Made by a program: the position numbers and the translations under genes
The notes under the pieces: model-generated
What the model saw: only the letters and a program-made list of their open reading frames with translations
Told to the model about the DNA's origin: nothing
Databases searched by the model: none
Assembly (NCBI GenBank): GCA_947174805.1
Contig: CAMWKH010000015.1
Coordinates: 1-63,269, forward strand
DNA: 63,269 nucleotides
Direction of reading: 5' to 3'
DNA from: an uncultured Roseburia sp.
Lineage (GTDB): Bacteria; Bacillota; Clostridia; Lachnospirales; Lachnospiraceae
Shown here: piece by piece, positions 42,793-52,088 of the stretch
Layout: each line of letters begins with the position of its first letter
Position numbering within the stretch: the first letter of the stretch is position 1

Positions 42793-45302
42793 TTCAGGTG
42801 AAAAATAACCAGGTGGTAAGGGAGGTTGCCCTGATTACCTACCGGGGAAACAGAAAAAGAAATTTTCTCTCTGTATTTGCCATGGTTTTAACCACTTTTA
42901 TGATTACTACGGTGATAGCGTTAGGGGTCAGTTACTGGGACACTATACAAAAAAGGCAGCTTCGCATGGAGGGAATGGACTATGATGTGGAATTAACTGA
43001 GCCAAGGGAAAATCAGGTGGAACTTGTCCGGGATATGGAGGAAGTAAAGTATGCGGGCTTGTCTGTGAAATGTGCCATTGTTGAGGAGTACCAGGGAAAA
43101 ATGCTGGATAAGGCAAGGCTTTACTGGGTGGATGATATCTGTTTTGAAAAACAGGTGATGCCTGCATTGGAGCATTGTGAAGGAAAATATCCGGAAAAAG
43201 AGGATGAAATTATGCTTTCCCTGCACCTTTTAAAAGCTATGGGGATAGAACAGCCCCAAATCGGCATGTCTCTTCCCCTTTCCTATTATACCCTTAAAGC
43301 CAATGAGGGAGATACAGAGTATACAAAAGAATTTACCCTCTGCGGATTTTACAGCGACTATACCGGGAAAAACCGGGGATATGTGTCAAAGGCATTTTTT
43401 GAGACTACAGGGGTAAAACAGACGGATTTCACCCAGGGCGCCTTAAAAATTAAACTAAAAGATAAGCTGTACACTGCAAAGGAAATGGATGAGATGAGCC
43501 GTGCACTTAAATTCCATTCCAAGCAGATACTGATAGGAAATCCTGAGTTTATAGAGGAATTTTTACGAATGGCGGGGATTCTTGCCGGAATGCTTGTTAT
43601 GATTTTTGCCAGCGGTTATCTTTTTATTTACAATACCATGTACATTTCCATCTCAAAAGATATCCGGTATTACGGCCAGTTAAAGACCATGGGGATGACC
43701 TCCCGGCAGTTAAAAAAAATCGTGTACACCCAGGCGTTTATTCATTCGGTTCTGGGAATTCCGGCAGGGCTTCTCTTGGCAGGAATTGTGACAAAACAGG
43801 GAATCCCAAAGGCCCTTTCCCTCATAAACCCCGTACTGGATGTTTCAAATGGGGTTACAGTTTGGCCGGGGGTGTTTTTTATAGCCGGGCTCTTTGCCCT
43901 GGCAACAAGCTTAATCAGCGTGGGGACGCCTGCAAAAATCGCAGGGGACTGTTCTCCCGTAGAGGCTATGCGCCATTTTGCCGGAGGCGGGAAAGCCGGT
44001 AAAAGGAGACCCAGAGAAGGGGCTTCCCTGTATTCCATGGCATTTTCCAATATGTTCCGGGATAAAAAGCAGGCAGTGATTATATTTTTATCCTTTGTTA
44101 CCGGTATCTGCGTTTTTTGTATGATGAATGAGTATATTCTTTTAAATGACGGTAAATTTATTCTGGAGGGCATAAGTGCCTGGGATATGGAGATTGTAAA
44201 CCAGACCACCCTGGAAGAGGAGCGGCAGATTTTTACAGAGGATATGGTATCTGAAATTTCGGCCCTTCCCGGGGTAAAATCCGTGGAAAAGGTATATACG
44301 GCCCTGGCAAAAGTCCCTAAGGGGGAGGGGGTCTTCGGGGAATATTTTAAGGAGCTTTACGGCACAAGGTATGCGCCGGGAAATTATGAGGAAGATATGG
44401 AAACTTACCGGGAAAATCCGGAAAGGTCTTTACTGGGGGATGCAGGATTTGTGGCAGTCGGGGAAGAAGAATTCCTGGAATTAAATAAGCATGTAAACCA
44501 GAAGGTGGATGAGGAAGCGTTTTTCCAGGGAAGGGCGGCAGTGGTTACAAAAATCCTCACGGAGGGGGATGACGGCATGACGGGAAAGACCGTGGATTTT
44601 TACCTTCCCCAGGGAAAGAACCCAAAGGAGGCATACAGCATTACAATCACCGGGGTGGATACGGAGGGAAGTTACAATCCGGCATATTTTACCAGAGGGG
44701 AGGCCCCAAGCATTATCGTAAGTGAAAATCTGGCAAAAAAGCTTATTCAGGAGCCTTATGTGGAAAAATTGAAGGTGAAATATGAAAAGTCCTACGATAA
44801 AGAGACGGAAAAAGAGGTAAAAGAAATTTTTCAGGGGGAAAACAGAGTTTCTTTTGACTCCAAAATAGAAAACTATGAAGAGATGCGGGAGTCGGAGAGC
44901 CAGGCAAAAGTTTTGGGCTACACGTTAGGCGGCATCGTAGGGCTGCTTTCCATATGTAATTACCTGAATATGATGGCGGCAAGTGTGTTAAACCGTTCCA
45001 AAGAGTTTGGGATATTGGAAAGTATCGGTATGACCACAGGTCAGATAAAAAAGGTGCTTAGGACGGAGGGGGTGGGATATGGCGTGATTTCCATTTTACT
45101 TGCCCTGCCTTTCGGATTTATCTTAAGTTATCTTGTGTTTCAGAATACAAACATGTACAGGACTGCTTACGCTTTTCCCTGGGGCAGTAATCTTTTGCTT
45201 TTCGCGGGGGTGATGGCAGTGTGCGCCATTGTGCCGGGAGCAGTTTATAAGAAGATGTATAAAAGCAGCGTTGTGGAGCAGCTGCGGAAGGGGGATGCCT
45301 AA
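42789..45302 (+). CDS. FtsX-type ABC transporter permease, two FtsX domains (module 3)
   Basis: The 837-residue permease has about eight membrane segments: one near 28-50, three around 255-375, one near 425-445 and three in the last 150 residues. Two large extracytoplasmic domains lie between them. FtsX signatures are [25 protein letters not shown] and [26 protein letters not shown]. The layout is the same as in modules 1 and 2, but the sequences differ substantially, so this is an old paralogue and not a recent duplication. It works with the preceding ATPase; the substrate is unknown. Confidence 0.92.
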   Translation: MIQVKNNQVVREVALITYRGNRKRNFLSVFAMVLTTFMITTVIALGVSYWDTIQKRQLRMEGMDYDVELTEPRENQVELVRDMEEVKYAGLSVKCAIVEEYQGKMLDKARLYWVDDICFEKQVMPALEHCEGKYPEKEDEIMLSLHLLKAMGIEQPQIGMSLPLSYYTLKANEGDTEYTKEFTLCGFYSDYTGKNRGYVSKAFFETTGVKQTDFTQGALKIKLKDKLYTAKEMDEMSRALKFHSKQILIGNPEFIEEFLRMAGILAGMLVMIFASGYLFIYNTMYISISKDIRYYGQLKTMGMTSRQLKKIVYTQAFIHSVLGIPAGLLLAGIVTKQGIPKALSLINPVLDVSNGVTVWPGVFFIAGLFALATSLISVGTPAKIAGDCSPVEAMRHFAGGGKAGKRRPREGASLYSMAFSNMFRDKKQAVIIFLSFVTGICVFCMMNEYILLNDGKFILEGISAWDMEIVNQTTLEEERQIFTEDMVSEISALPGVKSVEKVYTALAKVPKGEGVFGEYFKELYGTRYAPGNYEEDMETYRENPERSLLGDAGFVAVGEEEFLELNKHVNQKVDEEAFFQGRAAVVTKILTEGDDGMTGKTVDFYLPQGKNPKEAYSITITGVDTEGSYNPAYFTRGEAPSIIVSENLAKKLIQEPYVEKLKVKYEKSYDKETEKEVKEIFQGENRVSFDSKIENYEEMRESESQAKVLGYTLGGIVGLLSICNYLNMMAASVLNRSKEFGILESIGMTTGQIKKVLRTEGVGYGVISILLALPFGFILSYLVFQNTNMYRTAYAFPWGSNLLLFAGVMAVCAIVPGAVYKKMYKSSVVEQLRKGDA

Positions 45303-45348
45303 AATGGATCGATAAAAAAGTTCGGGGTATTTTACCATAAATATGTAA

Positions 45349-45376
45349 TGACTTCATATGGAAGATACGATATAAT
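45349..45376 (+). promoter_or_regulatory. Candidate promoter of the MFS gene
   Basis: A perfect TATAAT (45371-45376) lies 23 nt before the coding start. The -35 is poor (TGACTT at 45349-45354, 16-nt spacing). Confidence 0.4.
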
Positions 45377-45399
45377 CTCACTTGTAAGGAGGAAGAAAT

Positions 45400-46596
45400 A
45401 TGAAAAACCAATATGATAAAACTATCATGGCCTGCTTTGTGGGATATATTGTGCAGGCAGTAGTAAACAATTTTACACCGCTGCTGTTTTTGTTCTTTCA
45501 GAGAAACTATCAAATTCCCCTTTCCCAGATCACGCTGCTGGTGACTTTTAATTTTGGAATACAGCTGTTGATTGATCTTCTTTCGGTGGGATTTATAGAT
45601 AAAATAGGGTATCGCATGTCAATGGTTACAGCCCACGTTTTATCAGCCGCAGGTTTGATTCTTCTCACAGTTTTACCGGAAATCTTACCGGTTCCCTTTG
45701 CCGGAATCTTGATTGCTGTAATGATTTACGCTATTGGAGGAGGTCTGCTAGAAGTTCTTGTCAGTCCCGTTGTGGAGGCGTGTCCTTCCGACAATAAGGA
45801 GAAGGCAATGAGTATGCTGCATTCTTTTTATTGTTGGGGGCATGCAGGGGTTGTATTCATCTCAACAATATTTTTCTATGTGGCCGGTATTGAGAACTGG
45901 AGAATTTTAGCAATTTTCTGGGCCCTTATCCCAGTTGGAAATGCTTTTGCCTTTGCCAAAGTTCCCATAGCACCATTGATAGAAGATGGACAGTCAGGAC
46001 TGGAATTAAAGGAATTGTTCAGGATGAAAGTATTTTGGGTTTTGCTGGCAATGATGGTATGTGCGGGAGCAAGTGAGCAGGCAGTAAGCCAATGGGCTTC
46101 TACGTTTGCAGAAAAAGGACTTGGGATTTCTAAAGCAGCAGGTGATTTGGCGGGCCCAATGGCATTTGCCCTTATGATGGGGGCATCCAGGCTATTTTAT
46201 GGAAAATATGGTGACCGCATCCATCTGGAGCGTTTTATGGCTTCAAGCGGCTGCCTATGCATTTTGTCTTATTTAGGTATTTCCTTGCTGCCGTTTCCGC
46301 AGCTTAACTTGATTGCCTGTGCTGTCTGCGGGTTGTCAGTGGGGATTATGTGGCCTGGAACTTTCAGTAAGGCATCGGCGGCTTTGCCAAAGGGAGGGAC
46401 AGCTATGTTTGCACTGCTGGCTTTAGGCGGAGACGTAGGCTGTTCGGCAGGGCCTACCTTGGTGGGAATGGTGTCGGAAATATTGGGGGATGACCTGAAA
46501 ATGGGAGTGTTGGCAGGTATTGTTTTTCCGGTGGTGCTGCTGATTGGAATGAGTGTCAGTGGGAGTGGGATGCAGCATGGCGTGACGGATAGGTAA
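45400..46596 (+). CDS. Major facilitator superfamily transporter
   Basis: The 398-residue protein has about 12 membrane segments, with MFS-type cytoplasmic loops such as DKIGYRMS after segment 2 and YGKYGDRIHLERF after segment 8. It resembles the FucP/sugar and small-solute branch of the family, but the substrate cannot be inferred. AAGGAGG lies 7 nt before ATG 45400. It converges on the LacI-type gene (36 nt between stops), where no clear terminator is visible. Confidence 0.88.
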   Translation: MKNQYDKTIMACFVGYIVQAVVNNFTPLLFLFFQRNYQIPLSQITLLVTFNFGIQLLIDLLSVGFIDKIGYRMSMVTAHVLSAAGLILLTVLPEILPVPFAGILIAVMIYAIGGGLLEVLVSPVVEACPSDNKEKAMSMLHSFYCWGHAGVVFISTIFFYVAGIENWRILAIFWALIPVGNAFAFAKVPIAPLIEDGQSGLELKELFRMKVFWVLLAMMVCAGASEQAVSQWASTFAEKGLGISKAAGDLAGPMAFALMMGASRLFYGKYGDRIHLERFMASSGCLCILSYLGISLLPFPQLNLIACAVCGLSVGIMWPGTFSKASAALPKGGTAMFALLALGGDVGCSAGPTLVGMVSEILGDDLKMGVLAGIVFPVVLLIGMSVSGSGMQHGVTDR

Positions 46597-46632
46597 AGAA
46601 GACAAGCTCCCACTTGAGAAAATAGATAATGT

Positions 46633-47658
46633 TTATTTCGTTGTTTCCCTGCGCATCAGGATAGGGGTGATTTTTTTATGGATGACTCCGTCCTGAGGCT
46701 TAGGGCGGCGCTTTTTTCTCTCATTCATCTGCTCTACTAAAAGAGACACCGCTTCATATGCAATTTTATCAATCTGCTGCCCCACAGTGCTAATGGGAAT
46801 GATGGCTTCCTGGGCAATGGGGGAATCATCAAAACCGATCATTCGGTATTCATCCGGCAGCGTCCCATATTCACGAAAAATCAGATTTAACATGATATTG
46901 GCATGGGTATCGTTTGCCATAAAAAGCCCTTTGTGTTTGCCGGGGTATTTTTTTTTGATGTATTGAAAAATCTCCGTCAGGCAGTCTACGGTTTCCCGGT
47001 AGGAATTTCCCAGATTCCGAAGAATAAGTTCATGTTCCATTTGGTATTCCCTGCAGATATCCTGGAAGCCTGAAATACGTCCATAAGAAGGCGTAGTTTT
47101 CGGAACGTGGGAATTGATGTGCAAAAGGACATTGCAGCCGCTTTTTGCTAGAAGGCTTGTGGCCTGCACCGCCCCCATATAGTTATCCGTATTCACACTG
47201 TTCACATATTGGTCTTCACGCTCAATAGTAACAATGGGAATATTGCAGGCAGCCAGTTCCTGTGATGGAATCATATGGCTTAAAATAATCATGCCCTCAA
47301 TTTTGTATGCCAAAAGCTCCTGGATATATTTCCGTTCCATTTCTTCCTTATCCGTACTGACGAAAACAAGAAATTTATAGCCAAAAGTTTCGTAGGTTTT
47401 CAAAATCTGATTCAACATTTCAGCATAATAATGGAGAAAGAGATTGGGGATGATGATGCCGATAAATTCACTTTTTCCGTTGGCAAGCACTTTCGCCAGT
47501 TTATTTTCCTGATAATCTAAATCCACAAGGGCCTTGGCGATGATTTCCTGATTTTTTATTGTCAGGGAGTCGGGATCATTAAAATACCTTGATATGGTGG
47601 TCTTAGAAAAATTCGTATATTTTGCAATGTCGTCAAATGTTACCTTTTTTTTACCCAT
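46633..47658 (-). CDS. LacI-family transcriptional regulator of the sucrose/fructo-oligosaccharide operon
   Basis: The 341-residue repressor has an N-terminal helix-turn-helix (KVTFDDIAKYTNFSKTTISRYFNDPDSLT, about 5-33), a hinge helix (ENKLAKVLANGKS) and a periplasmic-binding-protein-like effector domain (about 62-335). It is divergent from the sugar operon, and the 265-bp spacer contains repeated TAACCGGTTA operators, so repression of the sugar operon and probably autoregulation are inferred. The effector may be sucrose, fructose or a phosphate ester. AGGT near the ATG serves as the ribosome-binding site. Confidence 0.93.
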   Translation of the reverse strand: MGKKKVTFDDIAKYTNFSKTTISRYFNDPDSLTIKNQEIIAKALVDLDYQENKLAKVLANGKSEFIGIIIPNLFLHYYAEMLNQILKTYETFGYKFLVFVSTDKEEMERKYIQELLAYKIEGMIILSHMIPSQELAACNIPIVTIEREDQYVNSVNTDNYMGAVQATSLLAKSGCNVLLHINSHVPKTTPSYGRISGFQDICREYQMEHELILRNLGNSYRETVDCLTEIFQYIKKKYPGKHKGLFMANDTHANIMLNLIFREYGTLPDEYRMIGFDDSPIAQEAIIPISTVGQQIDKIAYEAVSLLVEQMNERKKRRPKPQDGVIHKKITPILMRRETTK

Positions 47659-47692
47659 TGGACATTACCTCCGTGTTTATATCCTAACAAAC

Positions 47693-47721
47693 AGTATAGC
47701 AAGGATTCAATGGAATATCAA
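47693..47721 (-). promoter_or_regulatory. Promoter of the LacI-type gene
   Basis: On the minus strand TTGATA (47716-47721), 17 nt, TATACT (47693-47698). Operator O1 begins 7 nt upstream of the -35. Confidence 0.7.
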
Positions 47722-47728
47722 TAAAGAA

Positions 47729-47740
47729 ATAACCGGTTAT
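47729..47740. promoter_or_regulatory. LacI-type operator O1 with adjacent degenerate copy
   Basis: ATAACCGGTTAT is a perfect 12-bp palindrome. The next 12 bases (47741-47752, GTAACCGATAAC) form a degenerate second copy. Together they lie between the -35 elements of the two divergent promoters. Confidence 0.8.
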
Positions 47741-47769
47741 GTAACCGATAACTTTTTTTAAAAAAACTA

Positions 47770-47798
47770 TTGACAGATGAAAAATAGGATGATAAGAT
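47770..47798 (+). promoter_or_regulatory. Promoter of the sucrose/fructo-oligosaccharide operon
   Basis: TTGACA (47770-47775), 17 nt, TAAGAT (47793-47798). The expected transcription start is close to operator O2. Confidence 0.78.
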
Positions 47799-47806
47799 TG
47801 AAACAT

Positions 47807-47824
47807 AAAGTAACCGGTTACTTT
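47807..47824. promoter_or_regulatory. LacI-type operator O2
   Basis: AAAGTAACCGGTTACTTT is a perfect 18-bp palindrome that starts 8 nt after the -10, so it overlaps the likely start of transcription. Binding there should block initiation. Confidence 0.85.
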
Positions 47825-47833
47825 ATCGGTTAC

Positions 47834-47845
47834 TTAACCGGTTAT
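47834..47845. promoter_or_regulatory. LacI-type operator O3
   Basis: TTAACCGGTTAT contains the same perfect core TAACCGGTTA. Between O2 and O3, TATCGGTTAC (47824-47833) is a degenerate fifth copy. Confidence 0.75.
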
Positions 47846-47923
47846 AAGCAGTGATTACCCCTGGGTAAGATTTTAGGTCTAGAAAAAGATTGTTTGCAAA
47901 GAAAGTAGAAAGGAGAAATGAGG

Positions 47924-49249
47924 ATGAAAAGATTACCTTTAGCTATGTTGGCGGCCATGGTATCTGCCGGTTTGCTGACAGGATGTCAGGGAAAGAAACC
48001 GGCTCCAGGCGATATGGCCGGTTACGATGAAGGAGAGCAGTATCTTTCTATCTGGGTGCATTCCATTGAGGATACTGACGAGGGAAAATGTTACCGGGAA
48101 TCTGTGGAGGCATTTAATGAGAAGTATAACGGTACATATTTTGCGGATATTGAGTTTATTCCAAGAAATGACAGCGGCGGAGGTTATTCCGATAAGATTA
48201 ATGCATCGGTTATGTCCGGGGATTTGCCGGATGTGCTCACTGTAGATGGGCCGAATATTGCGGCCTATGCTTCCAATGGGATAATCCAGCCATTGGCAGA
48301 GCTGACAGAGGAGGAAAAGAGCGTTTATCTGGAATCCATTATAGATCAGGGGACGTATGGCGGTAAATTGTACGCTCTTGGGGCGATGGAGTCCAGTGTT
48401 GGACTGTATTACAATAAAGAAATTTTAAAAGAGGCTGGTGTCTCAATTCCAGATGAAAACCATCCCTGGACATATTCTGAATTTCTTGACGTTCTGGAAA
48501 AAGTCAAACCGGTTGTGGAGGAGAAAAAGGGATATGCCTTGGATATGACATTTCCGGTAGGAGAAACAACGATTTACTTCTATGCACCCTTCTTCTGGTC
48601 AAACGGAGGGGAGTTTGTGGATGATTCCGGATTGAAGGTGGATGGCATATTTAACGGAAAAGAAAATATAGAAACCCTTGAGTATTTCAAGAAACTTTTG
48701 GACAGAGGTTATATGTCAAATGTGCCGGTTGAGAATCTCTTTGAAAGCGGGCGGGCTGCCTTTAAGTTTGACGGGGCATGGGAAGTAAACAGTATTTACA
48801 GCAGTTATCCGGATATCCAGTTAGGTGTCGCCCCATATGTGGTAGGCAATAACTGGGATGGCGGGCGCTATACCCCCACAGGCTCATGGGCATATGCGGC
48901 ATCTGCCAAGACGGAGAATCTTCAAGGGGCAACGGAGCTGGTAAAATGGATGAGCGGTGTGGAAAGCGGGACGAAGCTTTGGGAAATGGCAAAATGTTTT
49001 CCTTCAACATACCAGGCGTTTGAATCCATTGAAATTTTTAAGACGGATGAGAATTACCGGGCACTGTATAACCAGCTTAGCAGTTTTGGGCATCCGAGAC
49101 CGAAAACACCTGTCTATCCCCAGGTAAGCACATCCTTTCAGCAGGTTATGGAGAATTGCGTGCTCACCGGGGAAGAGCCGAAAAAAGAACTGAATAAAGC
49201 TATAGAAAGGATTAACGCCAAATTAAAGCGTTATAAGGTGAAGGAATGA
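47924..49249 (+). CDS. Sugar ABC transporter substrate-binding lipoprotein
   Basis: ATG 47924 (MKRLPLAMLAAMV) is 8 nt after AGGAG; an ATG two codons upstream is too close. The 441-residue protein has a lipoprotein signal with lipobox LLTG-C and a cluster B (MsmE/MalE-like) solute-binding domain, for example YADIEFIPRNDSGGGYSDKINASVMSGDLPDVLTVDGPNIAAYASNGIIQPL and GRAAFKFDGAWEV. It probably captures sucrose or short fructans outside the membrane and passes them to the following permeases. It is the first gene of the operon under the TAACCGGTTA operators. Confidence 0.93.
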   Translation: MKRLPLAMLAAMVSAGLLTGCQGKKPAPGDMAGYDEGEQYLSIWVHSIEDTDEGKCYRESVEAFNEKYNGTYFADIEFIPRNDSGGGYSDKINASVMSGDLPDVLTVDGPNIAAYASNGIIQPLAELTEEEKSVYLESIIDQGTYGGKLYALGAMESSVGLYYNKEILKEAGVSIPDENHPWTYSEFLDVLEKVKPVVEEKKGYALDMTFPVGETTIYFYAPFFWSNGGEFVDDSGLKVDGIFNGKENIETLEYFKKLLDRGYMSNVPVENLFESGRAAFKFDGAWEVNSIYSSYPDIQLGVAPYVVGNNWDGGRYTPTGSWAYAASAKTENLQGATELVKWMSGVESGTKLWEMAKCFPSTYQAFESIEIFKTDENYRALYNQLSSFGHPRPKTPVYPQVSTSFQQVMENCVLTGEEPKKELNKAIERINAKLKRYKVKE

Positions 49250-50148
49250 TGAGAAAAAAATCACAATCTCTTTTAGGCATGGCATTTTTTGGACCGGCGT
49301 TAGTATTGCTTACCATATTTTTATTCCTGCCCATGATACTTACCCTGGTATTCAGTTTTACGGATTTTTTTGCCCTAAATCCAGGTCTGACTCATTTTGT
49401 GGGGCTTGATAACTTTTTTCAGATATTTCAGGATGAGGAATTCAGAAGGGCGTTTCTCAACACCCTGTGTTTTGTACTTATTATTGTGCCGCTGCAGGGG
49501 CTTGGTTCGCTGGGGCTTGCCTTGTTAATCAACAAGGTCACCCATTGTAAGAAATATTTTAAGGTGGCATTTTTCCTGCCGGTTGTAATGTCGCTGGCTG
49601 TTGTATCTACTTTATGGATACAGATTTACAGCCCGGAAGGCATCTTAAACGCTATTTTAGAAAACTTCGGGATTTCGGCGCAGCCCTTTATCAACAGCGC
49701 TTCACAGGCACTGCCGTCCATTGCCGTTATGAGTGCATGGCAGGGTGTGGGGTATCAGATGATTATTTTCTTAGGGGGCCTGCAGGGGATTAACCCGGCA
49801 CTCTATGAGGCGGCGGACATGGATCATGCAACCCCCTGGCAGAAGTTTAAGGATATCACTTTGCCGGAACTGAAACCTCTCTGCATTTTTGTATTTATTA
49901 CCATAACCATTGGGGCTTTTCGGATGTTAGTACAGCCAATGGTAATGACGGGAGGCGGACCATCCCATTCTACATATACCATGGTTTACGATATTTATGA
50001 GACTGGTACAGTCAACTGGGAAATTGGACTGGCATCGACGATGGCGATTGTGTTTGCGGTATTTGTTATGATACTTACGGTAATTCAGACCATTGCGACC
50101 AGAGATAAGGAGGAAAAAGATGTTGACAAAAAAACAAAAAAGAAATAA
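49246..50148 (+). CDS. Sugar ABC transporter permease, MalF/MsmF type
   Basis: The 300-residue protein has six membrane segments and the ATPase-contacting EAA loop YEAADMDHATPWQKFKDITLPELKP. It overlaps the binding-protein stop by 4 nt (ATGA); a second ATG three bases on is equally possible. It heterodimerises with the next permease. Confidence 0.93.
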   Translation: MMRKKSQSLLGMAFFGPALVLLTIFLFLPMILTLVFSFTDFFALNPGLTHFVGLDNFFQIFQDEEFRRAFLNTLCFVLIIVPLQGLGSLGLALLINKVTHCKKYFKVAFFLPVVMSLAVVSTLWIQIYSPEGILNAILENFGISAQPFINSASQALPSIAVMSAWQGVGYQMIIFLGGLQGINPALYEAADMDHATPWQKFKDITLPELKPLCIFVFITITIGAFRMLVQPMVMTGGGPSHSTYTMVYDIYETGTVNWEIGLASTMAIVFAVFVMILTVIQTIATRDKEEKDVDKKTKKK

Positions 50149-50971
50149 TTGGATTTTAGTTATTGTCCTGATTGCGGCATCCCTGTTTTTTCTGTTTCCG
50201 GTTCTTTGGATGCTGGCAAATTCCTTTAAACAGGACGCGGCGATTACGAGGGATATGAACTCAATAAGAGCCTTCGTTCCGCCGGCGCTAAAGGGTAATT
50301 TTTTTGACAACTATGTTAAGATACTGACAGACACTTCTTTTGTAAGGTATATGTTAAATACCCTGTTTTATGCAGCGGTTTTGATTATCCTTGGGGTGAT
50401 TGTAAACGGGCTTGCCGGATACGCACTGGCAAAAATAAAGTTTCCGTTCCGGGAGCGCTGGCTGATGATTATTATGTTGTTAATGATTGTGCCAATGGAA
50501 ACGATTATTACGATTCACTTTTTATTTATAGCCAAAGTGGGGCTGTTAAATACGGTAATTGGATACGTTCTTCCCATGATTGTAAATCCCTTTAATATCT
50601 TTTTGTTTCGCCAAGTGTTTGTCAGTCTCCCCGATGACGTGTATGAGGCGGCACAGCTTGACCACTGCAGTCCCATAAAATATTTCTTTACCATGGTGCT
50701 GCCAATGTCAAAGAGTGTGGTTGCCACAGTCAGCGTATTTACATTTTTGAATGTGTGGAACGATTATCTGTGGCCGTCACTGGTGTTTACCTCAGGGGAT
50801 TTGCTGACTGCGCAGATTGGGCTGAATGCGATTACGTCAAATGATAATACCACCATGGGGCAGAAACTTGCAGTGATTACAATGATTACGATACCGGTTA
50901 TCATCATATATTCACTGTTTTCCAAGCAGATTGTTGAAGGTGTTGTATCCACCGGTTCAAAGGAGGGCTAA
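50120..50971 (+). CDS. Sugar ABC transporter permease, MalG/MsmG type
   Basis: ATG 50120 (MLTKKQKRNNW) follows AAGGAGG and overlaps the previous gene by 29 nt. The 283-residue protein has six membrane segments and the EAA loop YEAAQLDHCSPIKYFFTMVLPMSKS. The C-terminus (FSKQIVEGVVSTGSKEG) is typical of the MalG-like partner. Confidence 0.93.
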   Translation: MLTKKQKRNNWILVIVLIAASLFFLFPVLWMLANSFKQDAAITRDMNSIRAFVPPALKGNFFDNYVKILTDTSFVRYMLNTLFYAAVLIILGVIVNGLAGYALAKIKFPFRERWLMIIMLLMIVPMETIITIHFLFIAKVGLLNTVIGYVLPMIVNPFNIFLFRQVFVSLPDDVYEAAQLDHCSPIKYFFTMVLPMSKSVVATVSVFTFLNVWNDYLWPSLVFTSGDLLTAQIGLNAITSNDNTTMGQKLAVITMITIPVIIIYSLFSKQIVEGVVSTGSKEG

Positions 50972-50975
50972 AGTT

Positions 50976-52088
50976 ATGAGTTTTATTGAATTAAAAAATG
51001 TGTGTAAGAAATATGATAAGACGGAAAAAAATGCAGTTACAAATTTTAATCTGGCCATTCAGGAGAAAGAGTTTATCGCTTTTGTGGGTCCCTCTGGCTG
51101 TGGAAAATCAACAACGCTTCGGATGATTGCCGGATTTGAGGAAATCAGCAGCGGGGAGTTGTACATTGACGGGAAAAAAATGAATGAGACTGCGCCTATG
51201 GACCGGGGTATTTCTATGGTATTCCAAAATTATGCCCTGTACCCTCATATGACGGTGGAGAAAAATATTTCCTACGGACTGAAAAATATGAAAGTGCCGG
51301 CAGATGAAATTAAGAAAAAGGTGGACTGGGCAGTTCAAATTCTTGGTTTGGAAGAATACCGATGCCGGAAACCCAAAAACCTGTCCGGCGGGCAGCGGCA
51401 GAGGGTTGCCCTTGGGCGGGCCATTGTAAAGGATCAGAAAGTATTCCTCATGGATGAACCCCTATCCAATCTGGATGCAAAACTCCGTGTCAGTATGAGA
51501 AATGAAATCAGTAAGCTGCACCGTGAATTGGGCAGCACCACCATCTATGTGACCCATGACCAGGTGGAAGCAATGACTATGGCAGACAGGATTGTGATTA
51601 TGAAGGATGGGGTTGTGCAGCAGACGGGGGAGCCCATGGAGTTGTATGAACATCCCTGTAATAAATTTGTGGCCGGCTTTATCGGTTCCCCGCAGATGAA
51701 TTTCTATGATGTGCAGGTGGAAAGGAATGGCATCACATTTTCCGATGGAAAGAGCATCGCGCTGCCGGATACCGTAACAGCAAAACTGCAGGGCTATGAC
51801 CATGTGATAATGGGAATCCGGGGTGAGGATATTAAATTTGACGGTCAGAATCTGGATGTATACAGGGAAACAAGGCAGCAGGCGGTTATTGAGAATACGG
51901 AGATTATGGGCAATGAGAACAATCTGTATTTTGAGTTTGGCGGGATTACGTCTGTGGCAAGGGTTTCAAAATATGAGGTGAGCAGGATAGGAGATTCTGT
52001 AGATTTTGTAATGATGCCCCACAAAATGCATTTCTTTCATCCGCAAACGGAAGAGGCGATTACAGTGCAGGGGAGGGGAGGTTTGTGA
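50976..52088 (+). CDS. Sugar ABC transporter ATPase, MsmK/UgpC type
   Basis: ATG 50976 (MSFIELKNVCKKYD) follows AGGAGGGCTAAAGTT, giving 370 residues. Motifs are Walker A GPSGCGKST, Q-loop FQNYALYPHMTVEKNI, signature LSGGQRQR, Walker B VFLMDEPLSNLD and the H-loop in YVTHDQ. A C-terminal OB-fold/TOBE regulatory region (about 240-370) marks the CUT1 sugar class. This operon thus carries its own ATPase, whereas many relatives share one encoded elsewhere. The stop overlaps the GH32 start. Confidence 0.95.
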   Translation: MSFIELKNVCKKYDKTEKNAVTNFNLAIQEKEFIAFVGPSGCGKSTTLRMIAGFEEISSGELYIDGKKMNETAPMDRGISMVFQNYALYPHMTVEKNISYGLKNMKVPADEIKKKVDWAVQILGLEEYRCRKPKNLSGGQRQRVALGRAIVKDQKVFLMDEPLSNLDAKLRVSMRNEISKLHRELGSTTIYVTHDQVEAMTMADRIVIMKDGVVQQTGEPMELYEHPCNKFVAGFIGSPQMNFYDVQVERNGITFSDGKSIALPDTVTAKLQGYDHVIMGIRGEDIKFDGQNLDVYRETRQQAVIENTEIMGNENNLYFEFGGITSVARVSKYEVSRIGDSVDFVMMPHKMHFFHPQTEEAITVQGRGGL

